Origin: an uncultured Fretibacterium sp.
GTDB taxonomy: Bacteria > Synergistota > Synergistia > Synergistales > Aminobacteriaceae
Assembly: GCA_937900285.1 (NCBI GenBank)
Contig: CALCEM010000012.1
Span: 1 to 37,928, forward strand
Length of the DNA stretch: 37,928 nucleotides
Direction of reading: 5' to 3'
How positions within the stretch are numbered: the stretch's first letter is position 1; every line of letters begins with the position of its first letter. A program made the translations under genes and the position numbers. The notes beneath the pieces were generated by a model. It had not been told where the DNA came from and searched no databases. It saw only the letters and a list, made by a program, of their open reading frames with translations. Below are positions 24,659 to 32,349 of the stretch, piece by piece.

Positions 24659-24934
24659 TTAAATTACTTTTAGAGCATCACTAATAAATTGAAACGCGTT
24701 ATTTATATACCTTGAAATAAAAAATCTGTTCGTATATAAAGTTCCGGAAATTCGCCACAATAAAATTATTACCGGCACTGCCACAATAAAAGCACCAGTC
24801 TTATAAAATATTTTCGCAGGAATTTTCCCCCAGCTCTCAAATAATGCTTCAATCAGCCAGCCCGTTACCATGAATGCAAATCCCAAAACCCAAACAGATA
24901 AGCCCAAAACAATTTCAGTGTTTACTACTCTCAA
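24659..24934 (-). CDS. Small membrane protein of unknown function
   Basis: A 91-residue product with two predicted membrane segments (about 10-31 and 44-63). The C-terminal third is polar with one short amphipathic helix. No family recognised. The start is TTG, with an AGGAGTG site ten bases before it, which supports real translation. It is first in a three-gene minus-strand unit with the CPBP protein and the exported protein. The start is divergent from the ppiC-like gene across 85 bases. Confidence 0.65.
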   Translation of the reverse strand: MRVVNTEIVLGLSVWVLGFAFMVTGWLIEALFESWGKIPAKIFYKTGAFIVAVPVIILLWRISGTLYTNRFFISRYINNAFQFISDALKVI

Positions 24935-25019
24935 TTTATTAATTCACTCCTGAAAAAATTTTATTTAATTATATGCTAGACTTTTAGAAAATATAAATTT
25001 ATTTGGAGGTTATATTTTA

Positions 25020-25856
25020 ATGCGAAAAGTTTTATTTTTAATTTTTGCTTTCATTTTATGTTTTAATTCAATTTGTTTCAGTGCTGAAGTTGATGCCCCG
25101 AAAGTTTTGGCGCGGGTGAACGGCGAAGATATTACGGAAGCGGAAATTATGCCGTTTTTGTTATCGCTCGGAGGTCAGGCCATGATGTTATATAATTCCG
25201 AACAAGGCCGAAAAATGATAATTGATGAAATAATTTCAATAAGATTATTCGCGCTCGATGCTGAAAATAAAAAAATTGATCAAACACCGGAATTTCAAGC
25301 AAGAATTTTAAATGTTAAACGCAGCATGTTAGCTCAGGAATTAATAAAAGAAGTCTTAAAGGATTCAGCTATAACTGAAGAAGACGCTAAAAATTTTTAT
25401 GCTGAACATATTAACGATTATTTTACGAGGCCGGAACAAGTTCACGCGAAACATATTTTAATCAGTGATGACGTAAACAGCCAGGATAATATTATAAAAA
25501 TTCAGGACGCTTTAAAAAATAATGTTCCGTTTGAAGATTTAGCGCAAAAATATTCACTTGATCCCGGCAGTGCTCAAAACGGTGGGGATTTAGGAGAATT
25601 TTCAAGAGGCATGATGGTCCCGGAATTTGAACAGGCAGCATTTAATTTAAAAAATTCCGGAGATATTTCGCAACCCGTTAAAACTCAATTCGGCTGGCAT
25701 ATAATAAAACTTGAAAATAAAATCCCGTCCGGTGTAGTTCCGTTTGAAGATGTTAAAGATCAGTTAATGCAGGAATTACAGAATCAGAAAAATTCAGAGC
25801 TGATTAAAAAATATTCTGATGGGTTGGAACAAAAATACAAGGTTGAAAGATTTTAA
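25020..25856 (+). CDS. PpiC-type peptidyl-prolyl isomerase / foldase (parvulin)
   Basis: An exported folding factor like PrsA or SurA. The 278 residues begin with a signal peptide (cut near C-F-S-A/E-V), then an N-terminal chaperone region starting V-L-A-R-V-N-G-E-D-I-T-E-A-E. The parvulin domain runs from ~138 to 240: V-H-A-K-H-I-L-I, then F-E-D-L-A-Q-K-Y-S-L-D, G-G-D-L-G-E-F, and F-G-W-H-I-I-K-L. A short charged tail follows. No lipobox is seen, so it is soluble in the periplasm or secreted. A GGAGG site precedes the ATG. It is a single-gene unit closed by a bidirectional terminator. Confidence 0.92.
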   Translation: MRKVLFLIFAFILCFNSICFSAEVDAPKVLARVNGEDITEAEIMPFLLSLGGQAMMLYNSEQGRKMIIDEIISIRLFALDAENKKIDQTPEFQARILNVKRSMLAQELIKEVLKDSAITEEDAKNFYAEHINDYFTRPEQVHAKHILISDDVNSQDNIIKIQDALKNNVPFEDLAQKYSLDPGSAQNGGDLGEFSRGMMVPEFEQAAFNLKNSGDISQPVKTQFGWHIIKLENKIPSGVVPFEDVKDQLMQELQNQKNSELIKKYSDGLEQKYKVERF

Positions 25857-25876
25857 AATAAAATTTAAAAAAAATG

Positions 25877-25910
25877 CCTCCCTTTAAGTTTGGGAGGTTT
25901 ATTTATTTTT
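25877..25910. terminator. Bidirectional terminator between the foldase and LCP genes
   Basis: CCTCCC (25877-25882) pairs with GGGAGG (25892-25897) around nine bases. A T-rich stretch follows on the plus strand and a run of eight T on the minus strand. Confidence 0.88.
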
Positions 25911-27276
25911 ACGAGTTGAACGGCTCTAACCTTCTGAATAATTCTTTTTTATCATGGCCGATTATAAGCGTTAAAGATGTAGCGCGCTTATCAGGTTGTA
26001 TTAATCCCTCGTTTTTGATTCCGCATAATTCTGCGAGTGCTTTCGCTCCCTGTTTGGCGCTGTCGTCATCACCGGGCGGATAAATTATGCTGGTAGCCTT
26101 GTAATCATAATGCCGGGCGTTTCCAGTGTACGGGACTTCAATGCCGATTTTCTGAAAAATTTGCGCAGCACGGCGGCCAATACCTTTTTCACCATCTCCG
26201 TTTAAAATTCTTATGCTTAAAATTTTTTCGCGTAATTCAGAAACTTTTTCATTATCGAAGCCAGCTATTTTTAATTCCGGGCTTTCGTTTAAATCAATGT
26301 TCCCGATATTTAAAGTATTTTCATCAGCTGGAGGCAACTGGGAAGCTAACTGACGAGCAAACGCAGAATTATTTAAAATCCAGTAGCTTACATTTTTTGA
26401 ATATCCTGCTTTACCCGGTGCCATAAACATTTTTATTCTATCGGACGGCAAGGCGTTGGCAAATTGAACGAGCTTTAACGCTTCGAGCGGAGCAAGATCA
26501 GTGTCGACTGCGTCAATTAATTCACTTACGATCGATGGAATTTTAGGGAGTATGAACGGCGTTTTAAATTTTTTCATGACGATATTTATAAATTTCTGCT
26601 GACGTTCAACGCGCCCTATATCACCTTTTGGATCATGACGGAATCTAACATAACCCAGAGCAGTTTTGCCGTTCATATGCTGCTGTCCTTTCGGGATATT
26701 TATAAATAATTTTCCTGAATAGTCCGTATACTGTAATTTTTTTTCGACGTAAATATCAACTCCGCCAATTTTATCGATTATTCGGGGGAAGCTTTTATAA
26801 TTCACTTTCACAAAATAATCAATAGGTAGACCAGTCAAATTTACAAGCGTCTCGCGTAAAAGTTTTATGCCTCCATATACATAAGCATGGTTAATTTTAT
26901 CCCAGCCCCTGCGCGGAATATACACTCTCGAATCTCTAGGAATTGAAGCAATGCGTAAAGCTAAATTATCAGCGTCAAAAATCGCGAGCGCAATAGCATC
27001 AGTTCTTGAAGCTCCGTCAACATTATCAAGACCGACCACTAAAACATTTACGGTGTTTCTAGCAGGCTTTTCAGGTTGAGTATTTTTTTTATCTTCAACG
27101 CTCACGGCCAAAGTTGTAGGAGATTTTATATTTTTTTCATTTTGTTTATTATCAGTCGGATTTTTCAACGGTAAAACGTTCGGATCGCTTAACATTTCAT
27201 TAATTCGCAAAATTGCTCCGCCCGCTGTAGAAATTAAAATTGTGAAAATTAACATAATAATTTTAACAGCTTTCAT
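25909..27276 (-). CDS. LytR-CpsA-Psr (LCP) family protein with LytR_C domain
   Basis: LCP enzymes transfer undecaprenyl-linked glycans to the cell wall or other acceptors, outside the membrane. The 455-residue protein has a short cytoplasmic start, one membrane anchor (~5-23), a polar linker and the LCP domain (~75-250): N-V-L-V-V-G-L-D, S-R-T-D-A-I-A-L-A, I-P-R-D-S-R-V-Y, and the D-I-G-R-V-E-R-Q-Q-K-F-I motif, with catalytic-pocket Arg and Asp residues kept. The C-terminal LytR_C domain begins near residue 350 (S-I-R-I-L-N-G-D-G). It ends the rplU-prp-rpmA-obg-nadD cluster. In a diderm the acceptor would not be teichoic acid, so the cargo is open. Confidence 0.9.
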   Translation of the reverse strand: MKAVKIIMLIFTILISTAGGAILRINEMLSDPNVLPLKNPTDNKQNEKNIKSPTTLAVSVEDKKNTQPEKPARNTVNVLVVGLDNVDGASRTDAIALAIFDADNLALRIASIPRDSRVYIPRRGWDKINHAYVYGGIKLLRETLVNLTGLPIDYFVKVNYKSFPRIIDKIGGVDIYVEKKLQYTDYSGKLFINIPKGQQHMNGKTALGYVRFRHDPKGDIGRVERQQKFINIVMKKFKTPFILPKIPSIVSELIDAVDTDLAPLEALKLVQFANALPSDRIKMFMAPGKAGYSKNVSYWILNNSAFARQLASQLPPADENTLNIGNIDLNESPELKIAGFDNEKVSELREKILSIRILNGDGEKGIGRRAAQIFQKIGIEVPYTGNARHYDYKATSIIYPPGDDDSAKQGAKALAELCGIKNEGLIQPDKRATSLTLIIGHDKKELFRRLEPFNS

Positions 27277-27310
27277 GATTTTAAAATCTCACCTTCTTAA
27301 ATTTTATATT

Positions 27311-27916
27311 TTATATTTTTATTTTATATAAATTATTTGATTCAATATATATCTGCACCAAATGCGGGACTAAAAATCTAATACCCTTATTATTTTGCAC
27401 TCGCTCGCGTATTTCTGTGCTTGAAATTGCAAATTGAGGAATCTCGACGACCTTTAATTTATTTAAAATTATTTCCGGTAAATTATTAATTGCTTTTACG
27501 TCCCAACCAGGTCGCGGAGCTGTTACGATCGTGCACATATCCGGGATTTTTTCATATTCAAACCACGATGTAATTGACAAAACTGCATCAAGTCCGGTTA
27601 TAAAAAATAAATCTTCGGGATCAATTCCTGAATTTAAAAATTCTCTTAACGTGTCAACCGTATGAGTTGGAATTTTGCGGTCAATTTCAGTTCTTGAAAC
27701 AGAATATTCAAGCACCCCAGCCGTAGCCAATAACGTCATAGCGTAACGATCTTCAGCAGGCGTAATATAATTATAATGCTTTTTATATAACGGGTCGCCA
27801 GTCGGAACAAAAATAATTTTGTCAATATTTAAAATTCTTCTGGACTCCTCTGCCGCTAATAAATGCCCGTAATGTACTGGATCAAAAGTTCCTCCCATTA
27901 TTCCGATTTTTGGCAT
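27311..27916 (-). CDS. nadD: Nicotinate-nucleotide adenylyltransferase
   Basis: Converts nicotinate mononucleotide plus ATP to deamido-NAD. The 201-residue nucleotidyltransferase shows the N-terminal M-G-G-T-F-D-P-V-H-Y-G-H-L (HxGH-type motif at ~7-19), F-V-P-T-G-D-P-L-Y-K-K, and the C-terminal I-S-S-T-E-I-R-E-R-V motif. The ATG lies nine bases after the obg stop. obg-nadD-LCP order is common in Firmicutes and related phyla. Confidence 0.95.
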   Translation of the reverse strand: MPKIGIMGGTFDPVHYGHLLAAEESRRILNIDKIIFVPTGDPLYKKHYNYITPAEDRYAMTLLATAGVLEYSVSRTEIDRKIPTHTVDTLREFLNSGIDPEDLFFITGLDAVLSITSWFEYEKIPDMCTIVTAPRPGWDVKAINNLPEIILNKLKVVEIPQFAISSTEIRERVQNNKGIRFLVPHLVQIYIESNNLYKIKI

Positions 27917-27925
27917 ATTTAATAT

Positions 27926-29197
27926 TTACCCTGCTGTATTTGGCTCAAATTCAAATTCTTCATCGCCAATATAAATTTTATCTCCTTCGATAGCTCCAGC
28001 ATTTTCTAGAGCTTCTTCAACGTGTAATTTTTGTAAAAGTCCTGCAAATTTTTTCATAGCGTCCTCATGTTCAAAATTTATTCTTGAAACGGATTTTTCA
28101 AAATTGGAATGTTCAACTTTAAATTTATGTTCGTCCAATTTAATAATTTTCACTGGTTCGAGCTTAACATTAAATTTTTTTCGCGGCAGCTCCTGAATAA
28201 TATTAACGTCAATTTTTACGGCTGGAGTTTCGCGGACTGTTTGAGCGATTAATTTAATTAGTTCCGGAATATTTTCGCCGGTCAACGCGCTTACAGAAAT
28301 AAATTTAAATCCCAAATTTTCGAGCAGCTTAATATTATTTTGAGTGTTCGGCAGATCTTTTTTATTTCCGATTAAGATGCATGGCCGGGAAATTAAATCA
28401 GCTGTATATAACTTAAATTCATCGCGCACTGATTCAAAATCTTTTATTACGTCTTGAGCCGATAAATCTATAACGTGCAATAAAATTCTTGTGCGTTCGA
28501 TGTGCCGTAAAAATTCCAGTCCCAAGCCTTTACCATCGTGAGCACCTTCGATTAAACCCGGCAGATCAGCAATAATAATTTTTGCATCGTCAACTGATAA
28601 AACTCCTAAATTTGGGCTTAAAGTTGTAAAAGGGTAACCTGCTATTTTTGGTTTTGCTCCGGATATGGCGGATAATATTGAAGATTTCCCGGCGTTTGGA
28701 AGCCCGACGAGTCCGACATCAGCAATTAATTTTAATTCGAGGTTTAAAAATTTTTCTTCTCCTTCGTCGCCTTTTTCTGCAAATTTTGGTGCGCGTCTTT
28801 CAGAATTAGCAAAATGTGCATTACCGCGACCGCCTCTGCCTCCGTGAGCAACGATAAAATTTTGTCCTGGTTCTGTTAAATCTGCGAGAATATTATTATT
28901 TTCGTCTTTTATGAGAGTTCCGCACGGCACGTAAATTATTAAATCTTTTCCGTTAAAACCTGTTTTCATTGCGCCTGAACCGTGTCCAGCGTGTCCAGCC
29001 TGAAAGCGTTTATTATATTCAAAATCTGCAAGGGTTACGACTCCATCGACTGCCTGTAAAATTACATCTCCGCCTTTGCCTCCGTCAGCTCCGTCCGGTC
29101 CGCCTTTTGGTACAAATTTTTCACGCCTGAAACTCAATGCGCCATTACCACCGCGGCCAGCTTTAACGAAAATTCTAGCAATATCTATAAATTTCAT
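27926..29197 (-). CDS. obg: GTPase Obg/CgtA
   Basis: A ribosome-associated GTPase involved in 50S assembly and stress control. Domains: glycine-rich Obg fold (1-158, with G-R-G-G-N-G and G-G-K-G-G-D-V), G domain (~160-330; G1 G-L-P-N-A-G-K-S-S, G3 D-L-P-G-L-I-E-G-A, G4 N-K-K-D, G5 S-A-L-T) and a C-terminal OCT domain. I set the start at ATG 29197 (M-K-F-I-D-I-A-R-I-F), as in other Obg proteins. The longer frame from 29239 begins inside a terminator and adds 14 hydrophobic residues with no homology. No good ribosome-binding site precedes either start, which is unusual here. Confidence 0.95.
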   Translation of the reverse strand: MKFIDIARIFVKAGRGGNGALSFRREKFVPKGGPDGADGGKGGDVILQAVDGVVTLADFEYNKRFQAGHAGHGSGAMKTGFNGKDLIIYVPCGTLIKDENNNILADLTEPGQNFIVAHGGRGGRGNAHFANSERRAPKFAEKGDEGEEKFLNLELKLIADVGLVGLPNAGKSSILSAISGAKPKIAGYPFTTLSPNLGVLSVDDAKIIIADLPGLIEGAHDGKGLGLEFLRHIERTRILLHVIDLSAQDVIKDFESVRDEFKLYTADLISRPCILIGNKKDLPNTQNNIKLLENLGFKFISVSALTGENIPELIKLIAQTVRETPAVKIDVNIIQELPRKKFNVKLEPVKIIKLDEHKFKVEHSNFEKSVSRINFEHEDAMKKFAGLLQKLHVEEALENAGAIEGDKIYIGDEEFEFEPNTAG

Positions 29198-29222
29198 GTT
29201 TGTAAAATGTAAAAATAAAAAT

Positions 29223-29252
29223 AAAAAAATAAGGCCCAATAATTAGGCCCTA
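29223..29252 (-). terminator. Terminator between rpmA and obg
   Basis: On the minus strand a 10-bp stem (arms 29243-29252 and 29230-29239, two wobbles) with a 3-base loop is followed by seven T. It lies 16 bases after the rpmA stop and 25 bases before the obg ATG, so it would cut obg off from the ribosomal-protein transcript unless read-through or processing occurs. Confidence 0.8.
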
Positions 29253-29268
29253 AATTTCGCAATAAAAA

Positions 29269-29562
29269 TTATTCTGCTGTAGCAACAGGCTCAACTGTTA
29301 CAAATTTCCTGCTGCCTTTTTTGATGTAATTCACTTTACCATTAACGAGCGCAAATAACGTAAAATCTTTTCCGAGTCCTACATGTTTGCCGGGATGCAC
29401 GCGAGTTCCGCACTGTCTTACGAGAATGCTTCCGGCCTTAACGTTCTGGCCTGAAAAAACTTTTATGCCTCTATATTTTGGCTGGCTGTCTCTTCCGTTA
29501 GTTGAGCTTCCCTGTCCTTTTTTATGAGCGAAGAACTGTAAATTAAATTTAAATGTTTTCAT
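29269..29562 (-). CDS. rpmA: Ribosomal protein L27 precursor with Prp-cleavable extension
   Basis: A 50S subunit protein whose N-terminus reaches the peptidyl-transferase centre. Mature L27 begins at A-H-K-K-G. Here it is preceded by M-K-T-F-K-F-N-L-Q-F-F, the extension known from Firmicutes, Fusobacteria and Synergistota, which the protease Prp must remove after F-F. The rest is a normal L27 (97 aa in total). The ATG overlaps the prp stop (ATGA) and has a GGAGG site. A terminator follows 16 bases later. Confidence 0.97.
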   Translation of the reverse strand: MKTFKFNLQFFAHKKGQGSSTNGRDSQPKYRGIKVFSGQNVKAGSILVRQCGTRVHPGKHVGLGKDFTLFALVNGKVNYIKKGSRKFVTVEPVATAE

Positions 29563-29885
29563 GAACTTACCTCCAAAATTTTTATAAATCCGGGATTTTG
29601 TGAAGCGATTATTTTAAGAGATTCATAAACCGTATTTGCCAATAAAAATATTTTTTCGCAGTCCTGAACATTCCATTTAAAAAGCATTATCGGCGTATTT
29701 TCGTTAATAATATTTTCGGTCAAATTAATTTTTGCAATTTCAGTTAAACCCAAATATAACGACTGCATTAAAACCGAAACGGCTGCGCAAATAATGTCAT
29801 GTCCCTTTGATTTAAATCCTGAATGCCCTTGAGATTTAATCCCGGTTAATAAATTTTCACGTTTAAAAAAAGTTATCTCGATCAA
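29559..29885 (-). CDS. prp: Ribosomal-processing cysteine protease Prp
   Basis: Cleaves the N-terminal extension from ribosomal protein L27. The 108-residue protein has the catalytic His21 in G-H-S-G-F and Cys33 in D-I-I-C-A-A-V-S, both in the family positions, with a helix-rich remainder. The usual place between rplU and rpmA is kept. The start is TTG without a clear ribosome-binding site, so it may depend on coupling to rplU, 16 bases upstream. Its target sequence (L-Q-F-F/A-H) is visible in the next gene. Confidence 0.93.
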   Translation of the reverse strand: MIEITFFKRENLLTGIKSQGHSGFKSKGHDIICAAVSVLMQSLYLGLTEIAKINLTENIINENTPIMLFKWNVQDCEKIFLLANTVYESLKIIASQNPGFIKILEVSS

Positions 29886-29901
29886 AAATTTTAAAATTAA
29901 A

Positions 29902-30213
29902 TCAGCAGCTTATATCTTTTATTAAAATTTCCGTATAATATTGGCGATGGCCTTGTTTGCGACGGTAATTTTTTTTGGATTTGTATTTGAACACAATAAT
30001 TTTTTTGTCGCGAGCCTGAGCCGTAATTTCTGCTGTAACTCTTGCGCCGGAAATATAGGGCGTTCCAAATTTGGGGCTGCCTTCTCCGCCGATAGCTAAA
30101 ACTTTATCGAGCATGATTTCTGTGCTGGTTTCGCCGTTAATTTTTTCGATGCGGACTTTATCGCCAGGTTGTACGCGGTATTGTTTGCCGCCTGTTTCGA
30201 TTACTGCATACAT
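29902..30213 (-). CDS. rplU: Ribosomal protein L21
   Basis: A 50S subunit protein. The 103 residues show the standard M-Y-A-V-I-E-T-G-G-K-Q-Y-R-V start and the C-terminal F-K-Y-K-S-K-K-N-Y-R-R-K-Q-G-H-R-Q motif. First gene of the rplU-prp-rpmA unit. An AAGGAGG site lies 11 bases before the ATG, and an extended -10 promoter lies about 105 bases upstream. Confidence 0.97.
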   Translation of the reverse strand: MYAVIETGGKQYRVQPGDKVRIEKINGETSTEIMLDKVLAIGGEGSPKFGTPYISGARVTAEITAQARDKKIIVFKYKSKKNYRRKQGHRQYYTEILIKDISC

Positions 30214-30315
30214 AATTTATAAAATTCCTCCTTCGCTGAAAAAGGTCTCTGAAATAAAAATAAAATTAAATTCAGAATTAAAATATTTACCAGTTTCAGG
30301 CGTAAATCGCTTTGA

Positions 30316-30324
30316 ATTATAACA
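30316..30324 (-). promoter_or_regulatory. Extended -10 promoter of rplU-prp-rpmA
   Basis: On the minus strand TGTTATAAT gives a perfect TATAAT (30316-30321) with the upstream TG of an extended -10. The -35 region is poor, as is common for that class. Confidence 0.6.
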
Positions 30325-30389
30325 TACTGAATAAATTTAAAAGTTTAGATATATGTATGAAAAATATTAACGGTGCAAAAAATTTTTTA

Positions 30390-30398
30390 TGGTAAAAT
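30390..30398 (+). promoter_or_regulatory. Possible extended -10 promoter of the repeat-controlled gene
   Basis: TGGTAAAAT matches an extended -10 (TGn plus TAAAAT, one mismatch to consensus), 135 bases before the TTG start. No convincing -35. Confidence 0.4.
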
Positions 30399-30459
30399 GA
30401 GCGAGTATGAAAATTAAATAATATTTTTGTAAAATCCCTGAATAAATAATAAATAAATT

Positions 30460-30483
30460 ATTCTGACGTGAGCAGAATTTTTT
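30460..30483 (+). terminator. Weak hairpin with T run in the leader of the repeat-controlled gene
   Basis: ATTCTG (30460-30465) pairs with CAGAAT (30473-30478) around seven bases, and six T follow (30478-30483). It lies between the putative promoter and the start codon, so it would act as an attenuator. The 6-bp stem is AT-rich and weak. Confidence 0.4.
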
Positions 30484-30532
30484 ATAAATTCGGTAATTTA
30501 CGCATTGAAATTTTTATGAAGGAGCGTTAAAA

Positions 30533-32232
30533 TTGTCAAGTCAAGTCAAGTCAAGTCAAGTCAAGTCAAGTCAAGGGATAATTATGTATTTAATCATGAT
30601 TTAATTACCGTCCAAAATACTTATAATTATGATTGTGAAAATTACTCATTAAAGATATTCGGAGATTTTTGGGATGATGTCCCGGAAGGTTTAGTAATTA
30701 AAAATTTTGACCCTTCAGAAATATGCAAATTAAATTTTGATGGCGGTTATATAGCGTTTTATGTTGATAAAATTTCCGGCCGTCAAGTCGCTTTCAGAAG
30801 TCATCAGGATAGTTTTTCGTTGTTTTATTGCGTTGAAGGTAAAAATATAATTTTCTCGAATGATTTTTATAAGCTCGTCGAAAGATTTAAAAATAAAAAT
30901 TTGACGCTGGATAAAAATTCCATTTCGGATTATTTAGAGGATGCATGGAACAATATTATTAAATATGATCGCACGCCGTTTAAAGAAATTCGCAGGCTCG
31001 ATGTATGGAATTATATGACCGATGAATTTAAAATTTTTTCGTGGAAAGATCTGGACACGAATTATAAATTTAATGAGAATAACCTAAAAGATTTTAAGCG
31101 CGAGTTTTTTAATTGTGTGGATTTTTATTTGAACAAGATCCATGACAAATATAATAAAATTAGCTTTTCAGTCAGTTCCGGTTTAGATTCCAATACTTTA
31201 GCCGCTCGATACGTTCAATTATTTCCAGATGATGATGTGATGTTTTACACGTCCAGAATTGATGACGTTACGGACGAGTATAAAATCGCGATTAGCATGG
31301 AAAAAGTTTTACATAAAAATATTATTCCGATTGATTTAAAACCGAACACGATGAATTTTCTTGAATTATTGCAGGATCATATAAATAAAGAAGTTCCGCC
31401 GAGATATTTTGGCGTAGTAGATGAAGGCGTAATGTATGCTCATCTAATAAAAAATATTTTAAATGTTCCAACTGTTCACGGCATGGGTGCGGATGGAAGG
31501 TTCGGCGAATTTGGTGGAGAGTATGCCAGATTGATGAACGAGTTTATTAGGACGCTGCATTTTGTAAAGGCATGGAGAGTTTATAAAGCAATTTCGCGGA
31601 GTTTTAGTAATGACAAATATCCGAGCTTGTTTAAATTTGCAAAAATGCTAATAAAAATTCCACTTAGAAAAATTAAACGCGCCATATTAAGCAGTAAAAA
31701 TAAAAACGAGAATAAAAACAAGAACGAATTATTAAAATTTAAATTGCCTCAATCGGAATCCAGCAAAATCAAAACGCATAAGGACGCAATAAATTATGCT
31801 TCGCAATCCGGTGAAGTCCGTGAGTCAAGTATAAAATTTTCAAGATATGGGATTAAAGTGAGTTTCCCTTATGCCGGATATAAATTTTATAAATTAAGCG
31901 CGAATTGTGATCCGTTTATATTTTCCGATGGGCTTAATAAATCGTGCGAACGTTATGCCGTAAAAGATTTATTGCCGGATGAAATTTTAAATAATTATAA
32001 AAAATCTGGAAATCCGCATATGACTTTGAAAAAAATTTTAAGTTCAAGCGGAAATTTAAAAAACGTTCTGGATTATATTAAATCTCATAGTAGCAGCAAA
32101 ATTATTAATTCAGAGCAACTAATAAAAAATTTAGAGTCCGAAAATTACAGCAACCGGGAATTTTGTGCATTATGTTTATTAATATTCGAGGACAAAATTA
32201 TTAATCAGATGGGAATTAATTTGAGCGTTTAA
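30533..32232 (+). CDS. Asparagine-synthase-like ATP-dependent amide ligase, phase-variable and OFF as shown
   Basis: The TTG at 30533 has an ideal AAGGAG site eight bases upstream. It is followed directly by eight TCAAG repeats, which shift it out of frame: translation stops after 23 residues (stop at 30602-30604). The frame from 30577 to 32232 is open and clearly coding, but has no start of its own before a poor TTG at 30820. With seven repeats it would join the TTG to give 564 residues. Residues ~50-110 resemble the second half of a class II glutaminase domain without the catalytic Cys; then the synthase domain carries the PP-loop S-S-G-L-D-S-N. Substrate unknown; an asparagine-synthase relative acting in surface or peptide modification is plausible. 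Stop and downstream part are intact, so this is a switch rather than decay. Confidence 0.82.
30536..30575 (+). repeat. Pentanucleotide tandem repeat (TCAAG)x8, phase-variation tract
   Basis: Eight perfect copies begin immediately behind the TTG start codon. Because the unit is five bases, each gain or loss shifts the frame. Copy numbers 4, 7 and 10 put the TTG in frame with the long downstream frame; 8 and 9 do not (8 stops after 23 codons, 9 stops just behind the tract). When read in the ON frame the tract encodes repeated S-S-Q-V-K. Confidence 0.97.
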
Positions 32233-32349
32233 TTTAATTTTTAATTTTTAATTTTTAATTTAATCGTTGCATTTTAATTTAAATATTCTAAAATTCAGGC
32301 GCAAAAATTTTAAGTATTTTTATTTATTTCTTATTGGGAGGAATGTTAT

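Larger units (their letters stand above)
30214..30532. other. Intergenic region (319 bases) between two divergent genes
   Basis: It holds the rplU promoter and its ~100-base leader on the minus strand, and the promoter, a weak hairpin and the ribosome-binding site of the repeat-controlled asparagine-synthase-like gene on the plus strand. No open frame or structured RNA gene is recognisable. A TCTGAA/TTCAGA inverted repeat is present in the rplU leader, but I cannot match it to a known L21 leader. Confidence 0.6.

Noticed and set aside
29198..29239. Start of obg at 29239
   Set aside because: The added residues come from the terminator region and have no counterpart in Obg proteins, which begin M-K-F-I-D.
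30820..32232. TTG at 30820 as the real start of the asparagine-synthase-like gene
   Set aside because: It has no ribosome-binding site and lies inside conserved coding sequence that stays open upstream to the TCAAG tract.
32231..32262. TTTTAAT-like repeats before nhaC as a second phase-variable tract
   Set aside because: The copies are imperfect, lie outside the reading frame and far from the ribosome-binding site, and resemble general low-complexity AT sequence.
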